Below are positions 8,579 to 22,541 of a stretch of DNA of 24,739 nt, one piece after another. The DNA is from Smittium culicis (taxonomy: Eukaryota > Kickxellomycota > Harpellomycetes > Harpellales > Legeriomycetaceae): contig LSSN01002711.1 in the NCBI GenBank assembly GCA_001970855.1, positions 1 through 24,739 of the forward strand, in the 5' to 3' direction. Made by a program: the position numbers and the translations under genes. Each line of letters starts with the position of its first letter. The first letter of the stretch is position 1. The notes beneath the pieces were generated by a model that saw only the letters and a program-made list of their open reading frames with translations, was not told where the DNA came from and did no database searches.

Positions 8579-11500
8579 CTAGTTGATGTTAGCATCAATT
8601 CTGTTAAGTTTGGCATAAACATCAGGTGGCATTCTAAACTGGCACATTCCAGCAAATACGACAAGCGCTTTGGACATGCTCTTCAAGCACAACAAGCTTG
8701 ACTGTTTGCTACCATTGAAGCTAGCATTTAAATCGTTACCAAGACTCTTACCTGGAATAGCGTTGATACCATTTAAGCCATTAACTGCAGCTTTGTTTTT
8801 ATTGTAGTTCATGTCATTTAGTGGAGAGCTAGCAAGTCCGCTGTACAGTTTTGAGATCGTGTCCATTGTAGCAAGTAATATATCAGGGAAGCTTTTGAGA
8901 ATCGATTCATCCAGGTCGCGCAAATTTTCTGCCATATTAGCAGCTATTAGCGTTGTGTCCAGATCTGAAGTTTCACCTAGCTGATGTGCGTTGAAAGTGT
9001 TATTCTGGAAAGCACTGACAAGAGACGTTATTGGAAACAATTTTGCACGCGATATAGTTTCCAATGCTTGCTCATAAAAGCTTTGATAGTATTCTTTTGC
9101 AAAGTCTAAAAGAATTAGTAAAGTTTGCGATGTGCTAACACTAGCAGATGATATTTTGGATGCTATTTGCTCATGATTTGCATAGTGTTCCAAAATCATG
9201 CTCAAGATCTCCTGGGTTTCGATAAAATCTGGAGAAACTTCAAGATTTTGTATAGATGATGTTTTCTTCATTTCTGGGAGCGCTAGGGATGATGAACTTT
9301 TTGGCAGGGTTTGTAAATTAACACGACCATGCAGCATTGAAAACAAATCGTTTCCTATTTGCTTAGATAGAACTTGAAGGACGGTGTTGTAGTACTAATT
9401 AATATATATATATATTTATCAGTTATATCATATAGACAAAATATAGTAAAAGGTAAATAAAATAATTTATGAATACTATGCTTTGTTTTATGATATTTTT
9501 GAAATTAATAAAGTCAATATAAAAGAAAAAAAATTACCCCTGAGAGATTGTATAGCATAACAGAATCGGATAGTCTACCGTCATCTCGGCTTTTATCGGC
9601 CAATCTTTTTGTGATGAGCCTAACAGCTTTATCTCCGGAATCCATTCCAAGCAATGAAGAATTTTTATCCAAAAATCCTTTCTATAAAATAAAGTAAGCA
9701 TATTACATTTGGTTAAATAAGTAAGTGTGAATAATGTATTAGATAATTAATTAGAATAGAAATAAATAATCTATTAACGGGCAAAAAAATAGAAAATATA
9801 AAAAATTTTACCTGTTTCGTTCCATCGCGCAAAACATCGCCCAAGAAAAGATTGTAATCACGAAATTCGTATAGCGTATTAACTATAAAGTCGATGCATA
9901 GTTGTTTTTGTTGTGAAATAGAGCTTTCATCCGAAGGAAGTTGTGAGAATAGCGTAGGCAAATTGAGAAGGAACGAGTAGTTAATAGTATCTATTTTCAT
10001 TTGCTCTGGATAGGATGAAGAATAGTCCAAGATCAGTCTGTTAAAATCGAGCTGAGGCTGGAATTCCAAGTACATTACTAAAATACATATAAAAGGTTAC
10101 AATTTATAAGATAAACGTTTATTATAAATGAATAAATGCAAGTATGATATATGTATCGATAAATAAGCAGAAAGATAATTATGGTTAAATATTTTGATCG
10201 AATCGAAATATATAAGTGTATAAGAGAATAAAAAATATAATTTAGTAAAAAAAAATACCATAGCTTGGACCAGAGGTTCTAGAATCAGGGTCAACTATAT
10301 TTAGTAGGCCAGAGTTTGCTAAAGCGATAGTAAAGTGGACAGCATCAACAAAATAAACTTCGTGCTGCAATAAGAAATCGATGGCCAATTCAAATTGTAA
10401 GCTACAAAGGAGGACAGTGAAATAGAGTATTGGGTTGGTTCCATCTCTGTCAAAGTGGCGTTGGCCAAATTTGTTCAGCAAAGCCTGGAAGTCGGATAAA
10501 GTATAGCTCTGGCTTCCGGTTGACTTGTTTTGTTTAATGCCAGTTTCCTTGACCATTACCAACTAAATAAAACATAAAAAAAATCGTTGTTAAAGTTGAC
10601 GTAATAATAGGCCAATTTAATAAAAATTAAATTTAAAAAATAAAAGTTAGATTTGTATAGCATAATTTTATACTGTATAGTTTTTTATATATTAGTTGTA
10701 CCTGATTCCACAAGTAGTCTTCAGTTGTTTGGACTACTTCGGGAAGTGACTTTCTAGTCAAGTCACATCTACCGAGAACTTTATATATGGAGAACTTGTA
10801 GGGATCGAATGATCTCGAATTTACGCGCATTAGACCTACAGAGGCAGAAATCCTTTCATTGTTATACGGGTCAAGAATATGGTTAGGAGTTTCAACATAT
10901 TGCTTCAAGTAGCTAATAAAGTACAAATCGCTGTCAGCCAAAACGTCTTCGATTCCAATAGCGTACTCGAGCATTTCTGATAACTTTCCACATCTCAATA
11001 AAAAGTACATATGTGCCCATACAGCTTCATTCTCATAGACCTATATAAATAAACACCAAAGCCTTTTTTATTATTTGAATTTTATATACGTTAAAGAACG
11101 GGTGCAAATAAATAATATAGATCAGTGGATAGTAAAAATAGTGAATATACGCTTACTTCAACAAAGTCAGGAACGTTATAGTTTTTACTGAATTTTATTT
11201 GCAAAAAACCTCGAATTTTATTGTGGATTGAAGGTATTCCGCCAATGGCAGCTTCTCTAGGATTTTGCTCAATTACTCGGTCAATATAAGACAAGTATCT
11301 ATACAGCAAAGTAAAAACAGTAAAATATCAGCGTTAGAGGATATTTGGAAGTAATTAATTGTTAAAATTAACTATAGTAAAATAGCGATGTAAATTTAGT
11401 TTAATATAGTAAATTTTTTTACGAGTCTTCGAGGAAGTTTCTAGCTCTGTCAACTAGTGATTGTCTTTTATCAGCGGCCAAACCGTCACCAGAAAAATCT

Positions 11501-12895
11501 ACTTTAGAGTTGGGCTGTGAAGAGTCGTTTCCGATAATGGTTTTAATTAGATCCCAACATTTAGACATTTGCTTATCACCCTAAGATATAGAGGTAGAGA
11601 TAAGATTAGATGTGAAGTGAAGTGAAAGAATTAGGTGAGAAATTTTTTTTAGAGGATAAATGAAATGGGGGTAAAAGGATATAGGTTCAGGTGTAAAGAG
11701 GGGTGTGTGAATCAATAAAAAATAATTAAGGTAGTTACAGTGGTGGTATTAGAGGGCAGTGCAGGCTTTGAAAGCTGAGAGGCCAGCTCAACTTGATTAT
11801 AGCTTAATCTATCAGAATTGAAGTTTCTGATAGTTTTGGTGTAAGGTTCAAGCCTAGGGTTGGAAAGAATATTTCCTTTTTGACTTGCGAAAATAAATTT
11901 CTGGTTACCAGCTTGATCAAATTTCTGAAAAGTGGAAAATACATAAAAATGGTGTTTTAGTGCTTGAATTTAAATTAAATTAAAAGGGGAATAGAAATTA
12001 ATGTTTATTAGGAGATTGAATGCATAAAAAAGAGTAGTAAATAAGAATGAAAATAATAAATGGGTGCTAGGGAATTTGACTTGAGGCTTACCTTGTCATA
12101 GTTATTTGACTGATCAAATATATTAGACTCATATTCAGAAAAGCTGGAATAATCGATAGAAGAAAGAGATGGTTGACCCATTCCTTCAAAGACTTTCTTT
12201 TTTGTATCTTCCCAGGAGGATAAAATCGATTGGTTCATTATTAGATCAAAATCGTCGCAGGTCTTAATAGTAAAAAAAAGTGTAAATTTTAAAGTTAGTG
12301 AAAATTTATAAAATTTTTAAATTGAAGATAATATGAAAATATACATTTGCTTGGGAGTTTTCGATACTGTTAGTTAAGCTAGTTTCGTGCTGAAATAAGA
12401 GGAAACTCTATTGTTTAAAAAATGGGTTGAACAAATTAAATGAATTGATAGATTTAGGCGTTCAATATATATGTAAAATGAAGAGATAGTTTACATCGAC
12501 ATTTGAGTTGAGAACGGGGCGATTGGAAATGTATGCGGGATCAAAGAGAGCGGAATTGGTTCTATCCAAAAGTTCTTTGGTGTCGATACCTCCATCAAGT
12601 AAAAAACTCTTACTGGTAATGGTGGAATAAAGACGAGAAGGAAAATATAATAATTTTAGTTATTATAGTGAAGTGGAAAGGCGTTTTAGAAAGAGCTAAA
12701 ATAGAAGTATGAGAGAATTAGAACTTACGCATTTTTTTCGGAGGGGCCTAAGTTGCGGCTTGCTTTGCTGACTAAGTTCCTGGAATCTGAATCTAAGGAC
12801 AAAATGTTGCGCTCGACAATTGGGATATCAGAAATCGTGGCATTGGAAGCCAGCTTCCTCGAATCGAAGAGTAATTTTTCAAGGGAGATTTCCAT
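8579..12895 (-). CDS. NIC96: Nucleoporin NIC96 (NUP93 family), nuclear pore inner-ring scaffold
   Basis: Scaffold of the nuclear pore inner ring that anchors the Nsp1 channel complex. Twelve exons: 12895-12729, 12612-12495, 12389-12345, 12262-12092, 11924-11739, 11580-11423, 11298-11157, 11040-10702, 10562-10259, 10077-9812, 9681-9538, 9394-8579. All phases agree; 951 aa, somewhat longer than yeast Nic96. The start is supported because residues 1-45 (SLEKLLFDSRKLAS...PIVERNILSLDSDSRNL) form the known N-terminal Nsp1-complex-binding helix. A Ser/Asn-rich linker follows to about 230, then the all-helical ACE1 domain with TTEDYLWNQ, GTNPILYFTVLLCS, EAVWAHMYFLLRCGK and, at the end, ALVVFAGMCQFRMPPDVYAKL. 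Extra length comes from the linker and an Asn-rich loop near 890-915. Exon 3 is only 45 bases. Upstream minus-strand DNA (13046-12896) is open but out of frame with this start, so it is more likely 5' leader. Confidence 0.93.
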
Positions 12896-13410
12896 AATAA
12901 ATAAGTTTTTTTATTCTTGTGTTTACTGTGAAGATTAGAAAATTATCTGCAGTATATACGCGCGAAGAATGAGAAAATAGTTGTCGGCTTAGCCCAAACT
13001 GCTTGCTTTGAAGATAACTAAGGAGTTTTACTAGGACCTTTCTCTGCTGCAAAATAAAATATTTTATATACTTTGTATAAGTAAACAAATCAGCCAAAAC
13101 TAAAGAAATAAAAATTTAAGCAATTGATACAATTTCTCGATACGTTCATCCATTGGTTATACTCTGCAAAAAATCGGGCTATTTATTGGCTACTCTCGCC
13201 CTTGATTTAATCATTTTTTATGTTATTGTATTGCTTACTAACTATCAGAAATCTATTTATACTTATCACTGATTGGTGATGAGATATTTTTATAATAATC
13301 TTTCAGGTTAATTTAATTGGCCAATCTCCCTAACTATGCAATAGGCGAAATATTGCTAAATGCGTCTTACTCTCGCGCCAGCTTTTTATCCCTTTCCAGG
13401 TCCAACACTC
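12896..13410 (-). promoter_or_regulatory. NIC96 upstream region with leader intron acceptor and CCAAT boxes
   Basis: On the minus strand, TTTTGCAGCAG (acceptor at 13048-13047, tandem NAGNAG) is a good 3' splice site about 150 bases before the NIC96 ATG. The following sequence is out of frame with the protein, so a 5'-leader intron is likely. Further upstream are several ATTGG/CCAAT pentamers, including the perfect palindrome ATTGGCCAAT (13316-13325), possible HAP/NF-Y sites. No other gene is seen. Confidence 0.4.
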
Positions 13411-13601
13411 TTAACCCTTTCACCGGAGGTAAACTGATTTTGACCTACAAAATATAGTTAACTGTGTTCAATAAAAATAACACAATCCCGAGGCCCAATC
13501 ATTTATTCGTATATGCTATTAGTCAGCAAATAATTAATTTACTTTTAAATCATAAACGAATCAGTAAATTGATTTTTTTGTTTTAGGCGGGAAAGGGTTA
13601 A
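13411..13601. mobile_element. piggyBac-type MITE, copy A (TTAA-flanked, 183 bp)
   Basis: The element from 13415 to 13597 starts CCCTTTC and ends GAAAGGG, and is bordered on both sides by TTAA (13411-13414 and 13598-13601). TTAA target duplications with CCCT/AGGG termini are the signature of piggyBac-superfamily DNA transposons. The inner end, with CATAAACGAATCA and GCAAATAATTAATTT, recurs in copy B at 17647-17833. It contains no open frame, so it must have been moved by a transposase encoded elsewhere. I see no piggyBac transposase in this window. Confidence 0.6.
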
Positions 13602-14357
13602 ACCTATTTAAAAATCATAATTGGATAAGCATATTAAAAATTATTTATAATTGGATACATCGAAACCATTAGCCTATAGCTTAACAACATTCTATATAAA
13701 TTTATCAATTAGCCATATGGCAGCATAATTTTGGTAGTTCAAAAAAAGCCAACCACCCATGAAAGTGTTAAATAAATAGAGTCCTAATATAAAACAGGCA
13801 CATCTGATAGCTCCAAAGTTAGTTTTTTTTTTTAAATGTTAAATGGCAACGATCAATTGGCTTACTCAATTTCCACTTTTTAATAAACTATATAATTGGA
13901 TAATCTATTAAATACATTAATTAATTAGTGTAATTGGGCTATTTAGCAAATGAATGAAAAGGAGAGAAATTAGTGGGGTCTCTGTTTCAGAGCTGGAGCG
14001 AATAAGTGCTTGCAATAATTAGCATGATCGTATATTAAAATTCTAGTGGATGACAGCGGTAGATACAGAAAGGGATTCGGCGAATAGAGGAGACAAAAAT
14101 AAACGAATGTAAAAGAGAGCGAGTTTTATGGGAGAAAAGATGTAGTTTATATTCAGAGAAATATCAAGTATAAGCATAAATTTACTATGAGCGAGATAAT
14201 AAAGTTAGGGATAAAAGTTATAGTGGATGGTTAATTTAAAAAAAATAAAAAGCATTGAAGCTGAGTGAAGTGAAGTCAAATTTGAGTTAGGTGTAGCAGT
14301 AGAGGTTGATAAGAAGAGCTGTGTTGAATGAGCTTTAAAAGGGCGCTTCAGCGGGGT
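13602..14357. other. Spacer between MITE copy A and the SEC4 3' end
   Basis: 756 bp without a recognisable gene. It carries three exact copies of ATAATTGGATA (13617-13627, 13647-13657, 13892-13902) and several further AATTGG motifs. A GAAAGTGTTAA stretch (13761-13771) may be a decayed third MITE end. The last 350 bases are purine-rich on the plus strand and probably include the SEC4 3' untranslated region. Confidence 0.5.
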
Positions 14358-15597
<1,240 letters not shown>

Positions 15598-17646
15598 TTT
15601 AAAAAAAAATGTGACAAAAAGAAAGAACTATGAAAGGTAAATTTTAGAGTTTATTTTTCAAAGAAGGGCATACAAAATGTGTTGTTGAATAGTCAATAGT
15701 ATCAAAAAATGCGTTAATAGAAGCTACGAATTATGTCAAAAGGAGACGAGGTTCAAAGGACGTAAGAGCTGATATGGTTTTAAAAAGATAAATAAATATG
15801 ATACTAACCTTGATAAAAATAAACTTAATAAAGGGTTGTGGTGGAAGAAAGATAAGAGTTCTTTTTTATTGCCAAAGAGTTAAGAATAGCATTAAAGCCT
15901 ATTTGAAACCTTCCCAAGTAATAAACAATTCTATTTCGCCTAATTAGCTTTTCCTCCCTTCCAATAAAACTCTCTCCGCATTAGATAGGCAAAATCTTAA
16001 AAAATGTACAACACAACATAACTATGCCCCAATTTGGCCCAAATCTCAAACCCACTAAATATTCGTACGCCCTACCATTGGCTCTCTCCCCTAATCGTCA
16101 TCTTTATTATTTGCCGGCTCTCCTCTCGCCAAACTTACACAACTACTAATCAATAATAATTAAAACTTTAGAAAGCTTACACAGCTGCACACCACCCGCT
16201 CGCACCTACACACCACCACTACACAAACTCGCTTCATTTATACACAATCACGCGCTCTTACTACGCTTACGCGCAGCTACACGATATTTATGCACTTTTC
16301 AGCATATATACAGAGCTTCACATAGCTTATACACCCCTTCATGGATACCAACCCTTACACCTCGCTAACATCCAGCATAATCTAGACTTCCACAGCATTC
16401 GACAGATATAATCTACTTTTATTTATCCTTCTGATAATTACACAGAAATACAGCATAGTCAACCCCAATATTCGCTTCCACAAACTTTACTAAAAAGGCA
16501 AACAATTCCATATGACCATTACAAACATATGCTCAGCTATATAATCACAATACAAATTGATATTTGCTCAAAAAAATATCTATAGGCAAATAAATAACTT
16601 CAAAATTTAGAATTATTTAACTGTTGGAAATACTATGTTTATACACACTCTTCTTTTATACAATATCATGATAACGACTCTATTGCATTCCAAGTAATCA
16701 AATCTTACTTTTTACAAATACCCCTGCACAACATCATCTCTAGATTAAAATTTAACTTTTTTTACACTCCCTTTTACTCGTCCTATTTTTTTTCACAGCT
16801 TCAACTTTTCAGTTTTACTTTGATCTTATACATATTAATCCATACTGAACAGCCCTCCACATTTGATACAGATATTTAGTAATCAATAGCTTTATCCTTT
16901 ATTACACTATCTCTCATTCAACTATCTAATTTATACTCGTTTTATTCATAACCACAGTTCCAATATACACCTTTCAGAATGATCATATCAGCCCAAAAAT
17001 AGCACATTTATGGAAGCCATAAATACATAACACAATATCATCCAACATTGCAAATATTTCTAAAATGGCGGTTGAAATATAAAAAAATTCGATATAAATA
17101 AATAATATATAAGCATTCCCACAATTTTTCATTCACCTTAGAAATAATTATTTAGCACATTTTTTATAGCAGAAAAAAAATCATTATTCTTTACCATTTT
17201 TGCTACTCTTTATAACATCAAGTTTCGATAATGTATTATACATAACAATTAAATTTATCCATCTTCCTTATCAATCGCATTCACAATATAGCGATAATTT
17301 TTCTTTTACTCATTTTAGGCCTTGCTGTTCTACAGGTTCGCCTGATTTACTATTTCCACCCTATCAGATTCTCTCTGACCACTCAAATAAACTATTACTA
17401 GAATATATAAATATATATACATCCAATATATATCATTTCCATAGCCTGATTTGGCATATACTTCTCTGTGTTGGAAATATTTAAAAAAAATTTACGCAAG
17501 TACGAGACTCTTAGGTTCTGAACTACTTATACAAAACAACTTATTTGCTTGTTTTATTTAAACTTTAGTGACAAAACTATCTAATATATTTGGTAAAAAG
17601 TAATTAATAATTTAAAAATTAGAAACACTAGTTTAGGAGCGGCTGA
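15598..17646. promoter_or_regulatory. SEC4 upstream region with a C-rich, G-poor tract
   Basis: About 2 kb with no supported gene. The first 300 bases are the likely SEC4 leader and core promoter. From about 15960 to 16500 the plus strand is rich in C and very poor in G: in 16201-16260 I count 24 C and 4 G. Loosely repeated phrases such as GCTTACAC, CAGCTGCAC and CAGCTACAC occur there. It could be a polypurine/polypyrimidine-like promoter element or part of an unrecognised transcript. A 94-codon open frame at 17200-17484 has no recognisable motif. Confidence 0.45.
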
Positions 17647-17837
17647 CCCTTTCGTGATAAATTGAACGTTTTTGATATTAAAAATATATTCAAATGAATT
17701 CTATAAAAATAGCTTAATTGCGAGGTTTATAAAACCATTGGTTTACTCAAAAGTGATAGCAAATAATAAATTGCATATAAATAATAAACGAATCAACAAA
17801 TCATTTTTTAAAAAGATTTTTCGACGGGATGGGTTAA
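17647..17837. mobile_element. piggyBac-type MITE, copy B (187 bp)
   Basis: The element 17647-17833 starts CCCTTTCG and ends GGATGGG followed by TTAA (17834-17837). The left flank is CTGA, apparently a mutated TTAA. Its right half shares AGCAAATAAT, ATAAACGAATCA and the terminal GGGTTAA with copy A, in the same order and spacing. It is more decayed than copy A. The 68-codon open frame covering it is accidental. Confidence 0.5.
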
Positions 17838-19751
17838 TAGAGCAAATAACCTTGAGGTTGATAATAAAATATTTTTAAGCCTAGATTCGTTAGTGATTAT
17901 CGAATTGGAATTTTTCCGCTATATTAAAACTGATTAAAACAATAGTTGAATAAATAAATATACCCTATAAACACCAGATTTGATATGACACTTTCGTATA
18001 AAATACGACTATCAAAATAAAAAAAATGAAAAATGAACTTATAAACTTACTCTCCGAAAAAAAATAAGATGAAAGAAAATTTTGATAATTAATTGAGCTC
18101 TTCAAAATGAAGACTGATTTATATAATACTAAAGAAGGACATTTATTGTGTCACCATATTTTTAATTAAAAATTTTTCTAATATATAAAACGAATAAAAA
18201 CAAGTTAAATAAAATTTTCTATAAAATATCTTTATGTTATATATTTTGAATTAATCATTAAAAATATCCTTATTTTCTATCAAAAAATTTAAATTATAAC
18301 AGGTGAGTCGTAACTTTAAATTCCATCATACCTAGTATAATAAAAATCAATTTTTAATTAAATATCTTGATATTATATTACACTTTCATCAGATAAAATT
18401 TCACAAAATTCAATAAAAGGTTTTAAAAAACTCGAGAAAATTTAAAATAGTATTTAATGTATTTAATAAGCATCTTGGATTTTTTATCTGGTTCAAAAAG
18501 GCTTAAAAAAAATATTATCAAAAATTTATACCTAAATTTTCTTTTAAGTTTTCTCTGCATTATGTTATAATAAGCTGGGTTTTTTTAGATAGACTATCGA
18601 AGAGTTAATTGTTTTTTTTTAACTAAGGATTCTTTTTATTAATTTTATATTAATTATGCTGCTCTAGGTTTTGGTTTTTAATTTTAGCATTATTTTCTAG
18701 AGATGTGGAGCATTTTTTCTCTCCCTCTTTTTTACTAAATATAATTAAATTATAGCTAATAGAAATTATTAGAATTCAAGCTAAGTAGCTGTATTGCTCA
18801 ACTATTGGTGGAAAACGTACATGAAGTATAAAAACTCTCCGGTAATTAAGCAATATTATCAGTTTCCAGATCATTTTTCTCGTATAAATAAATGGTAAAT
18901 AAAGGAATTAATTAAAAATTGAGTAATTATTTTAGAATGATTATCTATCGTATAATTTTTATATGACAGCTCCAATGACATTAACTGTTTTTATGAGTAT
19001 ACTGGGCTCGCATATTATCATTTTTGATATAAAATTAATTCATATTATAAAGCTAACTGTGAAAAATGCGTTTTTTATTATCATTCAAGAACAAAAAAAG
19101 TCTTCGACTTTAAGCTATCTGTTTTTACGTTAGTATTCGTATATTTAAAGCCAAAATATTATATTTAGAGATAGTTATATACATTTATCAGAGTTATTTT
19201 GAATTGATATTAGCGGTAATATCAACATTGAAATAATTAATTTTTTTCAGATAACATCATTGGGCTCAAAAAATTGTGATAAACTTCTATAATTCTATTT
19301 TAAGCCATTTATATATCGCTAAATTTTAAATTTTTATTAACTTGAAATAATCTTTAAATTTTTTCTATATTATTTTTTTCTTGCTTTTGTATGTTTCATT
19401 TTGATTTTAATTTATATCAAAAAATGAATCAATATCTGTAATCTTATTAAAATCTTTGTTATCCCCGCAAATATCGGTTTAAAGATGCTATCTTACAAGT
19501 TTTTTGGAAATTTAAATAAAGATTAGTTTTAAACCTTAATTAATCATACATTAAGCGTATTGATCTTATAATTATCTTCTATTTATTCCATTAAATGAAG
19601 TTTATAGTACCTTTGGGACTTTTATACTATACTTCTAGATATACAAATTTATATTGAATATAGCTACGTCTGAATCTACGCTTGTCACTTTTTTTGCTTA
19701 AAATTTTTACATAAATCGAAAATTTTAAAAATCTTAATTCTAGGGGGAAAT

Positions 19752-19773
19752 TCACAATATACTTCTATTGTGA
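19752..19773. repeat. Inverted repeat in the AT desert (TCACAATA hairpin)
   Basis: A perfect 8-bp stem, TCACAATA and TATTGTGA, with a 6-base loop, close to an unusual G-run (AGGGGGAAA). Chance formation is possible in AT-rich DNA. Confidence 0.35.
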
Positions 19774-22521
19774 GAAAATTTCGGCTTTCTGGCTCAAAAT
19801 AGCTAATTTTATTTTATTTTAGGAGATTTTGAGATATTTTAATCTCTATAAGACCCGATAATCGTATTAATAATTTACATATAGGTATAAATATAGTCAT
19901 ATCGTCTCGATACTAACTTGATTTATACACATTACGTGCTAACAGACTCATCGATTAATATCCTTGAATTTTGTTGAATTATTTCTATTTGAATACTAGA
20001 ATGTATATAAAAGTGATATTTTCCCATCAATATTGCTAGATTAATATCCATAATTCTTATTTTTAATTATATTAAACATATCTAAGCAGTGATAATCGTA
20101 GTTCGAGCTCAATATTTTTAATATCACTTTATATTGAAGCCGTTCTGTTTGTTATGAAGTTTATCTTCGCATATTATATTTTCAATTCTGAAGGGATTTA
20201 ATTAAAATTTTTACTGTAATAGGCATATAAATAGCGTTTCAAAATATTCTCCGTCATTCATAAAAATTTGGGCTAAATTTTTTTAGCTGAATTTCTTCAC
20301 ACAATAACGAATGAGATTGATGGTTGAGTAGACTAAAATTGAACATTCGACTGCTAAATTCAGCTCCATGAATAATTATATAATCAGGATTTTCTAAAAT
20401 AAAAATTTATCGCTCTCACCTTCTATTAAAGATCCAAATTACGTGTGGAATCAAATCAAATTATTTAAACATAATTATATGTATCCTAGAATATATATAA
20501 TTAAATTGTGTCGAGGATTATCAAGCACTTATTTCATAGATAAATGATGTCCATAAATAATAATGTATATATACTCGTGAAAAATTTAAAATAATATCTA
20601 AACAAATAATTTTCATTTCCATATAGAAAGGCTCTTTAAATACTAAAATTATTTATATATTGAGTTTTAATCTACATTTATTGCATTTTAATAATAAATT
20701 TAGCTTTAAATATATATAATTTACTATCAAGACTAATTTTCTTCACCTTTTTCAATATTAATTTGAATAAAATGTTAATATTTAATAAATTAACCCTAAG
20801 GCGTGTGATCTATTGGTGTGAATATTTAGTCAATCCCTAATATTTTATCTTGATTTTTTTAGTATAAATTGAATGTATATCTGTTTTTTATAGCTAGAAA
20901 CTGATATCATATAAATTATTTCCAGGAAATGTTTAATACATGATTATTTCTCTTTCATTTAATAATTCTAATTATAATATGTTTTGGGGTATTTCAGCTA
21001 TTATTAGCAGTATTTTATGTAGCTTTTGGTGATTTTTCATTCAGTGGAATTGGGAAAATTTGCATTTTTAGAAAATTAAGAGATATTTCTCATAATTTTT
21101 GCGTATATATATGTAAATAAGACTCTCTTTATGGACAATAAATAACATATAAACCTTATTTTGAATTATTAAAAGATCTAATACATATCATAAATCTCTC
21201 ACTAAGATGTAAAAAGACTATACATGCTTTCATGCGGAAAATTATAAACAGAGGTCTCTAATATTCTTTGATATTATAATTTTTTGATTACATAATCCAG
21301 TATTACGCTATTGAAGCCCTTAAAAACCTTGATTCAACATAAATTACATAATATCATCTTTTTCTAGAAACCTTATATATACCAGGTTTAGCATCTTTTT
21401 TATTTTTCTGATAGAAGCTCTTCATTATTTTTTGATTCGACAGATCCATAAAAAAAATTCTGATTCATCACTTTTGGTGGTTTTTTTATAACTTATGAAT
21501 CGATAAATTAAATTAAATATAAATAATTTTTTAATTAAAATATACTCCTCGTTTCAACAAAATAGTATTTATTATGCCGATAAAAAATAACAGTCTATCT
21601 TTAAATTATCCATCTTGACGTAATATGCGATTATTTATATGATGAATTTTTTCTATTAATCTCCGCTTTTTTTTTTTGCTTCATATTACAATTAAAAATG
21701 AATAATAACTTTTAAGTATCAATTAACTCTAATTTATTATTTAAAACGCTAAAAATTATCATTAAGCTTGAATATTTCTTAGAATAACAAACATTATCTA
21801 ATATTAGTTTCCAATTATATAACATAACAAAATGTAGTATTATACAATTGATTGTAATTAATTAAATATATTTTAATAAAATAGAATAAAATAAAACATA
21901 TTATATTATACTGAATTTTATCTGTGATGACTTATCTAATATTTTTATTTTATTTTGGGCTTATATTTGATACTGCACTTATTTTATGATATGATATAGT
22001 TATATTGTAAATATTGAATTGTCTCTAAACTTTTTTAGATAAATAAAATCAATTTTCTGATTATGAATATTCTTTATATTTATATTTATATTTATATTAA
22101 TTCAAATTATAATTTTTTTTTATCAGGATTTTAATGATATTTTAGCTAGAGAAATAAAATTCAAGCCATTATATTATCATAATGGCATAGGGAAGTTGCG
22201 TTGATATATAATATAAAAAAATATCTTTTTTATAGTTTCATTACAAAGTGCTTGTTTTCAAATATCAAAGATTTTAGTATAATTGAGATAATTACAGGGA
22301 CTTTAATCAATTTAAAGTATACATATAATTTCATAGTTAAAAATATTTATTAACACCGAATCTTTTTATTAATTAAAATGTATAGATTTATTCATTAAGT
22401 AATAAATTATTAATCGAAGTTACCAAAATAATAAATACAAATAAAGATATTTTTAGCTTTAAGTGATGATACATAGTTTTAGCTGTACTAATAAAAAACA
22501 TCTATAATAAAAATCGATTCA

Positions 22522-22541
22522 ATATTCTGGCTCCAGAATAT
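22522..22541. repeat. 20-bp near-palindrome in the AT desert
   Basis: ATATTCTGG and CCAGAATAT form a 9-bp perfect inverted repeat around a 2-base centre. The four adjoining G/C pairs stand out in surroundings that are nearly all A and T, so it may be a protein-binding site or a transposon-end remnant. Confidence 0.4.

Noticed and set aside
12753..12938. Plus-strand 61-codon frame
   Set aside because: It is the antisense shadow of NIC96 exon 1.
12879..13097. Minus-strand frame upstream of NIC96 as an extra N-terminus
   Set aside because: It is out of frame with the NIC96 start, and the chosen start already gives the conserved N-terminal helix.
17200..17484. 94-codon plus-strand frame
   Set aside because: No known motif, no clear splice partners and no supporting context. 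Treated as chance.
17672..17878. 68-codon Lys/Asn/Ile-rich frame
   Set aside because: It overlaps MITE copy B and its composition is what AT-rich DNA gives by chance.
20100..20112. Possible tRNA B-box-like GTTCGAGC in the AT desert
   Set aside because: No A-box, acceptor stem or anticodon arm can be placed around it.
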